55,759 bases of DNA from assembly GCF_000586555.1 (NCBI RefSeq), contig NZ_AZUC01000017.1, positions 1 to 55,759 on the forward strand, in the 5' to 3' direction. The notes under the pieces were generated by a model. That model had not been told where the DNA came from. It made no database searches and was given only the letters and a program-made list of their open reading frames with translations. The DNA is from Sporosarcina sp. D27 (GTDB lineage Bacteria > Bacillota > Bacilli > Bacillales_A > Planococcaceae). A program made the position numbers and the translations under genes. Positions 35,289 to 46,009 of the stretch are shown here, piece by piece. Within the stretch, counting starts at the first letter, position 1, and every line of letters begins with the position of its first letter.

Positions 35289-36227
35289 TCAGGCGAGCAC
35301 TTGCATGACCGCTTTCACGGAGTCTGCGGATTTACTCAATGCCTGCTTCTCTTCACCTGTCAGCTCAGGCTCAATAATCTTTTCAATGCCATCTTTACCG
35401 AGAACTGTTGGAACCCCTAAGTAAATCCCATCCATTCCAAATTCCCCTTCCAGATAGGCAATCGCAGGAATAATGCGTTTCTGATCTTTAAGAATTGCTT
35501 CTGCCATTTCAACTAGAGAAGCGGCTGGCGCATAATATGCTGAGCCATTGCCAAGCAAGTTGACAATCTCTGCCCCCCCTTTACGCGTCCGGTTTACGAT
35601 TTCTTCAATTCGTTCAGCTGAAAGCAATGAAGCAATTGGAACACCACCCGCTGATGAATAACGGACGAGTGGTACCATATCGTCACCATGACCACCTAAT
35701 ACAAATCCAGATACATCCTTCACAGAAACGTTTAGTTCTTGTGCAACGAACGTACGGAAGCGCGCTGTATCCAGAACCCCTGATTGTCCAATTACCCGCT
35801 CTTTCGGTAATCCTGATTCTTTGTAGACCGTATATGTCATCGCATCGACTGGGTTTGTTAAGACTAGGATAGTTGTATTAGGTGAGTACTTCACGATTTC
35901 AGCTGTCACAGCCTTCATGATTTTCTGGTTCGTCTGCACAAGATCATCCCGACTCATTCCTGGTTTGCGCGCAATGCCCGCTGTAATGATGACAATGTCC
36001 GAATTCTTAGTGTCTGCATAGTCAGCAGTCCCTGAGATGGATGCATCGAACCCTTGCACGGGACTTGCTTCCAGCATATCCAGCGCCTTCCCCTTCGTCG
36101 AATTCTCCATATTCGGGATGTCCACCAACACTACGTCACACAATTCTTTCTGAGCAAGCAAAAACGCAGTCGTAGCCCCCGTAAATCCAGAACCAATAAC
36201 AGAAACCTTTTTACGAATCATAGACAT
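35289..36227 (-). CDS. mdh: Malate dehydrogenase
   Basis: 312 aa, the same length as in B. subtilis. NAD motif [14 protein letters not shown], substrate-binding [21 protein letters not shown] and the catalytic His in [13 protein letters not shown]-like malate dehydrogenase of the TCA cycle. ATG at 36227 has AAAGGGAG 7 nt upstream; 24 earlier in-frame codons are rejected. A terminator after icd and repeat copy C separate it from icd, so it has its own promoter, which I could not place with confidence. Confidence 0.96.
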   Translation of the reverse strand: MSMIRKKVSVIGSGFTGATTAFLLAQKELCDVVLVDIPNMENSTKGKALDMLEASPVQGFDASISGTADYADTKNSDIVIITAGIARKPGMSRDDLVQTNQKIMKAVTAEIVKYSPNTTILVLTNPVDAMTYTVYKESGLPKERVIGQSGVLDTARFRTFVAQELNVSVKDVSGFVLGGHGDDMVPLVRYSSAGGVPIASLLSAERIEEIVNRTRKGGAEIVNLLGNGSAYYAPAASLVEMAEAILKDQKRIIPAIAYLEGEFGMDGIYLGVPTVLGKDGIEKIIEPELTGEEKQALSKSADSVKAVMQVLA

Positions 36228-36300
36228 ACTAAAACTCCCTTTCAGAAATGAAATTTGTGAATCACTAATTTCAATGAGGTAACTTTCACCTAAATACACA

Positions 36301-36428
36301 GTTGATTGAAGCGAAAGACGGCGACTCCTGAGGGATCAGCGAAGATCGAAGACCCTGGACTGAGCGTAGCGAGGGAAGCGGCTGAGATCGAGCCCCTAGG
36401 AAAGCGTCCGTCTGTAGCGTAAATCAAC
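36301..36428 (+). repeat. 128-bp palindromic intergenic repeat, copy C
   Basis: Full copy in the 303-bp gap between mdh and icd. Outer stem: GTTGATT/AATCAAC (7 bp), eight partly paired bases, then AGACGG (36316-36321) with CCGTCT (36408-36413). Copy B has GGGCGG/CCGCCC at the same place, so two A-T pairs became G-C pairs on both arms. A second hairpin GGCT/AGCC lies near 36380-36395. No reading frame or mobile-element gene. Confidence 0.88.
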
Positions 36429-36451
36429 CCTGTCAACCTATTTTTATATAA

Positions 36452-36490
36452 ACAAAAAGCAGAGGCTACAATTAAAGCTCTGCTTTTTGT
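36452..36490 (-). terminator. Terminator of icd
   Basis: A perfect 13-bp stem (ACAAAAAGCAGAG with CTCTGCTTTTTGT) with T-rich flanks lies 41 nt after the icd stop. Confidence 0.9.
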
Positions 36491-36530
36491 CTCTTACTTA
36501 TTTAGTACCTGTCGAATACGTAACGTAAAC

Positions 36531-37799
36531 TTATAGGTTTTTAATTAACTCGTCAGCGAACTCAGAAGTCTTCACTTCAGTTGCGCCATCCATCAAACGT
36601 GCGAAATCATAAGTAACCACTTTAGAAGCGATTGTCTTTTCAATTGACTTCGTGATCATGTCTGCAGCTTCGTTCCAGCCAAGGTGCTCAAGCATCATAA
36701 CGCCAGAAAGAATAACAGATGATGGGTTTACTTTGTCAAGACCAGCATACTTCGGTGCAGTACCGTGTGTTGCTTCGAAGATTGCGTGTCCTGTTAGGTA
36801 GTTGATGTTAGCGCCTGGTGCGATACCGATTCCGCCGACTTGCGCAGCAAGTGCATCAGAAACGTAGTCACCATTCAAGTTCATTGTTGCAACAACGTCG
36901 AATTCTTTCGGACGTGTCAAGATCTGCTGAAGGAAGATATCAGCGATAGAATCTTTAACGATAATTTTGCCAGCAGCTTCAGCGTCAGATTGCGCTTTGT
37001 TTGCAGCATCTGTACCTTTTTCATCTTTAATGCGGTCGTATTCGTTCCATGTGAATACTTTGTCGCCGAATTCTTGCTCAGCTACTTCATATCCCCAGTT
37101 TTTGAATGCGCCTTCTGTGAATTTCATGATGTTTCCTTTGTGTACAAGTGTCAAAGATTTGCGGCCTTCTTTAATTGCATAGTTCAAAGCACCGCGAACT
37201 AGACGTTTTGTACCTTCTTCAGAAATCGGCTTAATGCCAAGTCCTGAAGTTTCAGGGAAACGGATGTTTTTAACATTGAACTCGTCTTGTAGGAACTTGA
37301 TAAGTTTTTTAACTTCGTCAGAACCTTCTTTGTACTCGATACCCGCGTAAATATCTTCTGTGTTCTCACGGAAGATGACCATGTCACAGTCTTCAGGACG
37401 TTTTACTGGTGAAGGAACACCTTCGAAGTAACGTACCGGACGTAAGCATGTATAGAGATCAAGTTCTTGACGAAGTGCCACGTTCAATGAACGGAATCCA
37501 CCGCCAATTGGAGTAGTCAAAGGACCTTTAATCGCAATTAGGTATTCTTCAATCGTATCGAGTGTAGCTTGTGGAAGCCATTCTCCAGTTTCGTTGAATG
37601 CTTTCTCTCCTGCCAACACTTCTTTCCAAACAAGTTTACGCTTACCGTTGTACGCTTTATCTACTGCACCTTCAAGTACGCGAGAAGCAGCATGCCAGAT
37701 ATCTGGACCTGTTCCATCACCGATGATGAATGGAACTGTTGCGTGATCGGGAACGTTTAATACACCGTTTGTTACTGTGATTTTACCTTCATTAGCCAT
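36531..37799 (-). CDS. icd: NADP-dependent isocitrate dehydrogenase
   Basis: 422 aa (423 in B. subtilis). Substrate motif [10 protein letters not shown] with the conserved Ser, the metal-binding segment [13 protein letters not shown] and [11 protein letters not shown]. It converts isocitrate to 2-oxoglutarate. ATG at 37799 has GGGAGGAA upstream. It follows citZ by 69 nt and is probably cotranscribed with it, ending at the hairpin 36452-36490. Confidence 0.96.
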   Translation of the reverse strand: MANEGKITVTNGVLNVPDHATVPFIIGDGTGPDIWHAASRVLEGAVDKAYNGKRKLVWKEVLAGEKAFNETGEWLPQATLDTIEEYLIAIKGPLTTPIGGGFRSLNVALRQELDLYTCLRPVRYFEGVPSPVKRPEDCDMVIFRENTEDIYAGIEYKEGSDEVKKLIKFLQDEFNVKNIRFPETSGLGIKPISEEGTKRLVRGALNYAIKEGRKSLTLVHKGNIMKFTEGAFKNWGYEVAEQEFGDKVFTWNEYDRIKDEKGTDAANKAQSDAEAAGKIIVKDSIADIFLQQILTRPKEFDVVATMNLNGDYVSDALAAQVGGIGIAPGANINYLTGHAIFEATHGTAPKYAGLDKVNPSSVILSGVMMLEHLGWNEAADMITKSIEKTIASKVVTYDFARLMDGATEVKTSEFADELIKNL

Positions 37800-37868
37800 T
37801 ATAATTCCTCCCAAAGTCATAAGTATAGGGCCGGTATGATGATATACCGCCCCAAAGATTTTTGCTAA

Positions 37869-38984
37869 TTAGCGCTGATCGATTGGCACATATTTTTGCA
37901 TATCAGGTCCGATGTACTCGGCACGAGGACGAATCAGACGGTTGTTATCATACTGCTCTAGAATGTGCGCAATCCATCCAGAAATGCGGGAAACCGCAAA
38001 AATCGGAGTGAATAGATCATGATCAATCCCAAGTGAATGATAAACCGAAGCTGAGTAAAAATCAACGTTTGGCGGTAATTTTTTCTCACCAGTAACGATT
38101 TTCTCAATTTGCTCGGACATACGGAAGTATTTTCCTTCTCCGCGTAGTTCTGTTAACTTTTCGGACATTTCACGAAGATGCTTAGCACGCGGGTCTCCTT
38201 TGCGGTAGACGCGGTGGCCAAAGCCCATAATCTTTTCTTTGTTCGCAAGTTTGTTGTGGATGTACTCGTCCACTTTGTCTTCGTCGCCAATCTCCATCAG
38301 CATTTTCATAACTTGTTCGTTCGCGCCACCGTGCAAAGGACCTTTAAGTGCTCCAATTGCAGCTGTTACGCCTGAATACAAATCAGATAGAGTTGCCACA
38401 CAAACACGTGCAGTAAATGTGGATGCGTTCAACTCATGGTCTGCGTGTAAGACAAGTGCTTTGTCAAATGCTTCAATTTCAATTGCTTCTGGTTTTTCGC
38501 CATTCAGCATGTAAAGGAAGTTTGCTGCATATCCAAGGGTTGTATCAGGAGCTACTGGCTCTAGCCCTTTGCGAATACGAGCAAATGCAGTTACAACTGT
38601 TGCAATTTTCGCTTGAAGTTTAATCGCCTTCAGATAGTTTTCTTCTTTGGACATATCTTCAGCTTTCGCGTCATATAACCCTAATAAGGAGATTGCTGTG
38701 CGCAATGCTGCCATCGGGTGGACGTCTTTGATTGGATACGTTTTGAAATGAGCGAGCACTTCTTCTGGTACGGACATGTTGTCTGCCAATTGCTGCTTCA
38801 ATTCAGCCAGCTCGTCTTCATTTGGTAGACGCAGGTGCCAGAGAAGATAGACGACTTCCTCGAAACTTGCATTATTTGCAAGATCGTCAATGTCGTACCC
38901 GACGTATGTAAGGGTATCATCGATGATTGAACTGATCGCGGATTGTGTCGCTACAATTCCTTCTAAACCTTTAGTAGATGTCAT
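37869..38984 (-). CDS. citZ: Citrate synthase
   Basis: 371 aa (372 in B. subtilis CitZ). Active-site region GPLHGGANEQVMKML, the segment MGFGHRVYRKGDPRA and DFYSASVYHSLGI are all present. It joins acetyl-CoA and oxaloacetate, the entry step of the TCA cycle. ATG at 38984 has GAAGGAGA upstream; a longer in-frame start is rejected. Strong promoter (39101-39129) with a cre site immediately downstream, so glucose repression by CcpA is expected. Divergent from the AI-2E family gene. Confidence 0.96.
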   Translation of the reverse strand: MTSTKGLEGIVATQSAISSIIDDTLTYVGYDIDDLANNASFEEVVYLLWHLRLPNEDELAELKQQLADNMSVPEEVLAHFKTYPIKDVHPMAALRTAISLLGLYDAKAEDMSKEENYLKAIKLQAKIATVVTAFARIRKGLEPVAPDTTLGYAANFLYMLNGEKPEAIEIEAFDKALVLHADHELNASTFTARVCVATLSDLYSGVTAAIGALKGPLHGGANEQVMKMLMEIGDEDKVDEYIHNKLANKEKIMGFGHRVYRKGDPRAKHLREMSEKLTELRGEGKYFRMSEQIEKIVTGEKKLPPNVDFYSASVYHSLGIDHDLFTPIFAVSRISGWIAHILEQYDNNRLIRPRAEYIGPDMQKYVPIDQR

Positions 38985-39080
38985 GAAACTCTCTCCTTCA
39001 GTCAGCAGCCTTCTAACCACCCGTGGATTTTTTGTCTACCGGTTTGGGCAGTCGGCTGATCTGCTAATATTGTTTCCGCC

Positions 39081-39094
39081 TAAAAACGCTTACA
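39081..39094 (-). promoter_or_regulatory. CcpA cre site of citZ
   Basis: TAAAAACGCTTACA (plus strand) agrees with the cre consensus TGWAANCGNTNWCA at all defined positions but one. It covers about +1 to +14 of the citZ transcript, a place where CcpA blocks transcription. CcpA repression of citZ is known in B. subtilis. Confidence 0.7.
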
Positions 39095-39100
39095 AAACTC

Positions 39101-39129
39101 ATTATAATCAACTTTGTCTGTTTTGTGAA
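39101..39129 (-). promoter_or_regulatory. citZ promoter
   Basis: TTCACA (39124-39129) and perfect TATAAT (39101-39106), spacer 17 nt, minus strand. Confidence 0.8.
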
Positions 39130-39266
39130 TGAAAATGCATGCGATTTCCAGGAAATCTATTAAATCGGAGTGAATTTCTATCAAAAAGTGGAATAATACA
39201 ACCTTTTTTAAACAGTACATTGTCCCGTTCTTACCTGGAGTAATCGGTGGAATCTTTATATTTCTA

Positions 39267-40151
39267 GTGCCCCCTGCTGGTATCGCAATCATTCTAGCCT
39301 ATTTCGCAGCCCCTGTTGTAAACTTCACCAATCAAGTTCTGCGCTTACCTAGAACACTTTCTACTTTGGTTGCCATGTCAGTTATCATCAGTTTGGTTGT
39401 AGGGATTTCAACTATGGCTATCCAAGGGTTGATCGACACATTACCAATTGCTGAGCGTCATTTGGAACCCTATACCGGAAATCAGGACTGGTCAGGTGTT
39501 GCCATTACGTTTTTAAAAGAAAATGTCTTAACGGCAGGTCACACTCTTGTTGAACACACGTTCACATTTACAGGAGTTCTCTTTCAACAAGTGTTCACTC
39601 TCTTTATCTTTCTGGTCGCCTTTTTCTTTGCACTACGAGAAACAGGAAAAGACCGATTCTGGTTCCTCGTTTACTTTCCAGCATCGATGCGGCGTCAGGC
39701 ACATCGACTTTTTAAAAAGTCAGGAGAACTCATCGGTCATTTCATTTCCATTGAAGCTCGTCTAGTTTGTCTTACATTTCTACTATTGTGCTTCGGTTTC
39801 TTTTTCCTATCGTTTTCGTCACCCATCGGAACTGCATTTCTAATATCCCTCGCTGACAGTCTGCCTTTCTTGGGAATTGGGTTGTTCCTTCTACCGATGA
39901 TACTCTTTTATTTTTATACAGGAAATTTTATTTTCGGTTCAGCATTACTGCTGCTCTACATCCTGACGCTTGTGACTCGTCAAATCGCAGAGTCATACTT
40001 GTGGGCATCCACTTTCCGAGTCAAACCGGTCCATGCATTTCTCATCACTGCCAGTTCGTTTTACTTGTTCGGATTGCCAGGAATTTTACTGACACCATTC
40101 CTTCTGTTCACAGCAATGAAAATCAGACACCACCCAAAGTTTATCGAATGA
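39267..40151 (+). CDS. ytvI: AI-2E family membrane transporter YtvI-like, N-terminus uncertain
   Basis: At least 294 aa, polytopic, with the family's C-terminal segments (ADSLPFLGIGLFLLP, then FGLPGILLTPFLLF). Substrate unknown; members export diverse small molecules. The GTG at 39267 has no binding site and would cut off the first membrane segment. The frame continues upstream without stop to 39174, coding a plausible N-terminus (KKWNNTTFFKQYIVPFLPG). That stretch contains only ATT/ATC as possible starts: GGAG at 39167-39170 is 9 nt from an ATC at 39180. A TGA at 39171 separates it in frame from ATGs at 39129 and 39135. So it may use a rare start or be damaged by a stop. The position between citZ and fxsA matches ytvI of B. 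subtilis. Confidence 0.75.
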   Translation: MPPAGIAIILAYFAAPVVNFTNQVLRLPRTLSTLVAMSVIISLVVGISTMAIQGLIDTLPIAERHLEPYTGNQDWSGVAITFLKENVLTAGHTLVEHTFTFTGVLFQQVFTLFIFLVAFFFALRETGKDRFWFLVYFPASMRRQAHRLFKKSGELIGHFISIEARLVCLTFLLLCFGFFFLSFSSPIGTAFLISLADSLPFLGIGLFLLPMILFYFYTGNFIFGSALLLLYILTLVTRQIAESYLWASTFRVKPVHAFLITASSFYLFGLPGILLTPFLLFTAMKIRHHPKFIE

Positions 40152-40524
40152 TGAGTGTCCCTTTTTTCATCTTCTTGTAAATTAGTTGAATGATAAAGGG
40201 ACGAATCATTTTTCTCGGCCAGCTGAAGAGTAATAGCAGACCCAACACATCTGTGATGAAACCTGGTACTAGCAACAGCAGACCTCCTGCAAAAATACAC
40301 AATCCATCTATGATCGGCGGCCCCGGAGGATCTCCTGCAGCCATTCGTTCTCGAAATTCTACAATCGCTCTAAACCCTTGTCGCTTCGCCAAATAAGCGC
40401 CGCCAATCCCAGTAATAGCAATTATGGCGAGGGTTGGCATAACACCTATATGATTTCCAGATACAAGTAGTAATGTGAGTTCACTTGCAGGAACGACTAA
40501 AAAAAGAAGCAGTAACCATTTCAT
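40141..40524 (-). CDS. fxsA: FxsA family membrane protein
   Basis: 127 aa. Hydrophobic segments at about 3-20, 25-45 and 72-98, with GNHIGVMPTLAIIAITGIGG and LLLVPGFITDVLGLLLL typical of FxsA, named for its effect on phage T7 exclusion in E. coli; its cellular role is unclear. I prefer the ATG at 40524, 8 nt from GGAG, over the ATG two codons earlier. Its 3' end overlaps the convergent ytvI-like gene by 11 nt. Confidence 0.88.
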   Translation of the reverse strand: MKWLLLLFLVVPASELTLLLVSGNHIGVMPTLAIIAITGIGGAYLAKRQGFRAIVEFRERMAAGDPPGPPIIDGLCIFAGGLLLLVPGFITDVLGLLLLFSWPRKMIRPFIIQLIYKKMKKGTLIIR

Positions 40525-40544
40525 CTTCATATCTCCTCTTTGAG

Positions 40545-40580
40545 AAAAACCGCTATCCTAAAATTAGGTAGCGGTTTTTT
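40545..40580 (-). terminator. Terminator of pyk
   Basis: AAAAACCGCTA pairs with TAGCGGTTTTT, with an inner CCTA/TAGG around a short AT loop, between pyk and fxsA. T runs occur on both strands. Confidence 0.88.
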
Positions 40581-40582
40581 GT

Positions 40583-42343
40583 TTATAGAACTTTAGCATG
40601 GCCTTTATATACAACGCCTGTTTCAGCGTCCATGGTAATCTCTTTGTCATGCTTGATAATTTCGGTTGCGTTTTTCACGCCGACAATTACAGGAATACCT
40701 AAATTCAATCCGACGATTGCTCCGTGACTTGTAAGTCCGCCCTCTTCTGTTATGAGTCCTGCGCACTTTTCAAGTACTGGTAGCATATCACGGTCTGTCG
40801 AATTCGTCACAAGGATTGCACCTTCTGCATCGAACGCTTCCGCTTCTGCTGCGGTACGTGCAACGATTGCTCTGCCATACGCTACAGATTTACCGATACC
40901 TTGTCCCTTTGCTAGAAGATCACCAATGACATGGATTTTCATCAGATTCGTTGTACCTGCTTCACCAACTGGTACTCCTGCCGTAATGATAACGACATCA
41001 CCATGCGTGACATACTTATGTTTAACACTTTCTTCAACCGATTCTTCAAGAATCGAGTCAATCGAACTGACACGTCTTCCGGCAATTGGATACGCTCCCC
41101 ACACGAGTGTGAGACGACGAGCGACTTGCTCAGATGAGGTTACAGCAATTATCGGACATCCTGGTCGATATTTAGAAATCATCCGAGCAGTCGTTCCGCT
41201 TTCAGTAGGGGCAATCACTGCATTCACATTTAAGTTAATCGCTGTGTAAGCAGCGGCTTGTCCAATGGCATCCGTCAAGTTACCGTGCTTTTCTCTACGA
41301 CGCGTAGAGATGAAAGAACGATAATCGAAAGACTCTTCTATCTTGTTCGCAATCCGTACCATTGTTTCCACAGATTCTACAGGATACAAACCAGCCGCAG
41401 TTTCACCTGACAGCATAATTGCATCGGTTCCATCAAAAATCGCGTTCGCAACATCACTCGCTTCTGCACGAGTTGGACGTGGATTCCGTTGCATGGAATC
41501 GAGCATCTGTGTTGCTGTGATAACAGGTTTACCTGCTTGATTACATTTTTTAATAAGTTGCTTTTGAATAACCGGAACTTCTTCTGGCGGAATTTCCACA
41601 CCAAGATCTCCTCGAGCGACCATTAGACCATCCGATACTTCAATGATGGCATCAATATTATCGACACCTTCTTGGTTCTCGATTTTAGGAATGATATGGA
41701 TATTCGATCCACTGTTTTTTTCTAACAGTTCTCGTATTTCCAATACATCTTCTGCACGTTGGACGAATGATGCAGCGACAAAATCGACATCTTGTTCAAT
41801 CCCGAATAGGATATCTTCTTTGTCTTTTTCTGTGATTCCCGGAAGCTGAACTGAAACACCAGGAACGTTGACGCCTTTTTTATTCTTCAGCTCCCCAGAG
41901 TTCATCACTTCAGTGTGAATCAGTCCTTCAGCTTTACTCTTATCTAGTACTCTCAACATGACGAGACCGTCATCCAGAAGAATCGTATCGTTTTTATCCA
42001 CATCGTCAATTAGTTGGTCATAAGTAATTGAGAAACGCTCTTTCGTCCCAACGACTTCTTGCATAGAAACGTCAATCTTTTGACCAGCTGTTAATTCGAT
42101 TAGGCCATTTTCCATCGAATGCGTTCGAATTTCCGGTCCTTTAGTATCGAGTAAAATTCCGACAGTCTTTTGTTTAGCAGCTGCTACTTTGCGAATTGCT
42201 TTTATCCGTTGAAGATGTTCGTCATGATCTCCGTGAGAGAAATTCAAGCGAGCCACATTCATACCTGCATCGATTAGTTGCTCAAGACGTTCTGGTGATT
42301 CACTTGCTGGACCGATTGTACAAACGATTTTTGTTTTCCTCAT
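40583..42343 (-). CDS. pyk: Pyruvate kinase
   Basis: 586 aa. Catalytic barrel with [10 protein letters not shown] and [12 protein letters not shown], and the extra C-terminal PEP-utiliser-like domain (about 475-586, [30 protein letters not shown]) found in Bacillus enzymes. It makes pyruvate and ATP from PEP. ATG at 42343 has AAGGAAGTGG upstream. It follows pfkA by 33 nt; both belong to the accD-accA-pfkA-pyk run. Confidence 0.97.
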   Translation of the reverse strand: MRKTKIVCTIGPASESPERLEQLIDAGMNVARLNFSHGDHDEHLQRIKAIRKVAAAKQKTVGILLDTKGPEIRTHSMENGLIELTAGQKIDVSMQEVVGTKERFSITYDQLIDDVDKNDTILLDDGLVMLRVLDKSKAEGLIHTEVMNSGELKNKKGVNVPGVSVQLPGITEKDKEDILFGIEQDVDFVAASFVQRAEDVLEIRELLEKNSGSNIHIIPKIENQEGVDNIDAIIEVSDGLMVARGDLGVEIPPEEVPVIQKQLIKKCNQAGKPVITATQMLDSMQRNPRPTRAEASDVANAIFDGTDAIMLSGETAAGLYPVESVETMVRIANKIEESFDYRSFISTRRREKHGNLTDAIGQAAAYTAINLNVNAVIAPTESGTTARMISKYRPGCPIIAVTSSEQVARRLTLVWGAYPIAGRRVSSIDSILEESVEESVKHKYVTHGDVVIITAGVPVGEAGTTNLMKIHVIGDLLAKGQGIGKSVAYGRAIVARTAAEAEAFDAEGAILVTNSTDRDMLPVLEKCAGLITEEGGLTSHGAIVGLNLGIPVIVGVKNATEIIKHDKEITMDAETGVVYKGHAKVL

Positions 42344-42376
42344 TGGTTCAGGCCACTTCCTTTTCACTGATTTACA

Positions 42377-44324
<1,948 letters not shown>

Positions 44325-44328
<4 letters not shown>

Positions 44329-45188
44329 TGTGCTGCCTCCCCCTTCGTATGAAGTCGGATAATGCGAGAAAGCATATCCTGCAAGTCTACACGATGGACG
44401 ACTGCATCCAACTGACCATGTGCTAGTAGAAATTCAGCCGTTTGGAAGTCTTCAGGTAACTTTTCACGAACAGTTTGCTCAATAACCCGGCGACCTGCAA
44501 ATCCAATAAGCGCCTTTGGCTCTGCGAGATTAATGTCACCGACAGAAGCAAAACTTGCCGAAACCCCACCCGTCGTTGGATAGGTCATTATAGAGATATA
44601 TAAAAGTCCTTTTTCAGAGTGACGGTTTAATGCAACACTCGTTTTTGCCATTTGCATAAGGGACAGAACGCCTTCTTGCATGCGTGCACCACCACTCGCC
44701 GAAAAGATAAGCATAGGAATTCCGAGCTCTGTCGCTTTTTCGACCGCTCTCGTAATCTTTTCTCCCACAACTGACCCCATGGACCCCATGCGGAAATGAG
44801 CGTCCATGATAGCGATTGCCACTTCATTACCGTCAATCTTTCCTGTACCTGTCAGCACAGCTTCGTTGAGTCCTGTTTTCTCCGCATCTTTTTTTACTTT
44901 CGCTGTGTATGCAGGAAACTCTAATGGATTTTCAGTTGCGAGATGATCATCCATGGACACAAACGTTCCTTCATCCATTAAGGAATCAATTCTTTCTTGT
45001 GCTGTCATTTTAAAATGGAAATCACATTTCGGACAAACTTTAAGGAGCTTGCCTAATTCTTTTGTCGGTTCAACGTGCTTACATTCTGGACATTTCGTCA
45101 TAATTCCTTCTGGTACATCGCTCTTAGATTTTGCATTCGGCATGATTGCCTGCTGTTTTTTCACATTTGTAAATAGGTCCCTTAGCAT
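44325..45188 (-). CDS. accD: Acetyl-CoA carboxylase carboxyltransferase subunit beta
   Basis: 287 aa. N-terminal zinc ribbon (C33, C36, C52, C55), then the carboxyltransferase core with [11 protein letters not shown] and [16 protein letters not shown]. Partner of AccA. ATG at 45188 with AAGGGG 9 nt upstream overlaps the end of the GntR-family gene by 7 nt, which implies coupled expression with the regulator. Confidence 0.96.
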
Positions 45189-45844
45189 TCGTGTTCGCCC
45201 CTTCTTTCACCAATGACAATGTCAAGCCATTCCGTATACCGCATAACGGCTAGATGGCTATTACCGTTCATCATCTCTTTAAGTAAATTCGTTGCTACTT
45301 CTTTTTCGTCTTCTGCCATTGTTTCATGATACGGAACGCGGCTATATTGTTTCAATAAAAACCAAATTTTCAATGACAAGCGATTTTCTGAAACCACTAC
45401 AATCTCTTGTAACAATTCTTCCCTTATGATTGGTTCGGTCCCTTGCAATTTAGCTAAAAAGCTTCCCCATACAGGAAGCGTTCTTCGTTCAGGATCATTG
45501 GAAATACATTCAATGGCCGCTTTTTCATGAATTCGCCGCGTATCATCCACAGACTTTAAGGATTGTGGATTTTGCATGATAAACGTGGAAAGAATCTCCA
45601 CTAACTGATGCTTTTTATAGTCCGCGAGAAACGTTCCCTCTCCCCTTCTTGTTTCAATCAGTCCAAGAAGTTCAAGACTTCGGAGTGCTTCTCGAATTGT
45701 GGATCTACCTACTTGTAACCGATCCGCTAGCACACGTTCAGAAGGTAACTTATCCCCAATGACGGCACCCTCTTCTTTAATGATCGTACGCAGATCCGAA
45801 ACAATATCCAGAAATCGTTTCGATGATGGACGAGAGTTTTCCAT
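45182..45844 (-). CDS. GntR-family (FadR subfamily) transcriptional regulator
   Basis: 220 aa. N-terminal winged helix (about 8-75: [20 protein letters not shown], then [24 protein letters not shown]) and an all-helical FCD-like effector domain (about 80-210). I chose the ATG at 45844, with AAAGGAGT 6 nt upstream; the frame runs 36 codons further, across the operator, and that part is rejected. A perfect 15-bp palindrome (45875-45889) upstream suggests autoregulation. Because the gene overlaps accD, it may control malonyl-CoA formation. The effector is unknown. Confidence 0.85.
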   Translation of the reverse strand: MENSRPSSKRFLDIVSDLRTIIKEEGAVIGDKLPSERVLADRLQVGRSTIREALRSLELLGLIETRRGEGTFLADYKKHQLVEILSTFIMQNPQSLKSVDDTRRIHEKAAIECISNDPERRTLPVWGSFLAKLQGTEPIIREELLQEIVVVSENRLSLKIWFLLKQYSRVPYHETMAEDEKEVATNLLKEMMNGNSHLAVMRYTEWLDIVIGERRGEHEC

Positions 45845-45874
45845 GTCCAAACTCCTTTTTATGCTACATTCTAA

Positions 45875-45889
45875 AGTGGTCAGACCACT
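45875..45889. promoter_or_regulatory. Perfect palindromic operator before the GntR gene and accDA
   Basis: AGTGGTCAGACCACT is a 15-bp perfect palindrome around a central base. Its core TGGTnnnACCA is the known pattern of FadR-subfamily GntR operators. It lies 31 nt upstream of the regulator's ATG. Confidence 0.7.
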
Positions 45890-46009
45890 ATCCTTTATTA
45901 GCATACAAAAAAGCACGCCTGCCGTAAAGTGATATCCGGAAATCCTTTTCAATTGTATAGGGATTTGTTTACTTCACTATCCTTCAAAAGATTTCCATCA
46001 GAGACTCGT

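Noticed and set aside
45845..45952. A 36-codon N-terminal extension of the GntR-family regulator
   Set aside because: It spans the palindromic operator; the ATG at 45844 has AAAGGAGT at the right distance.
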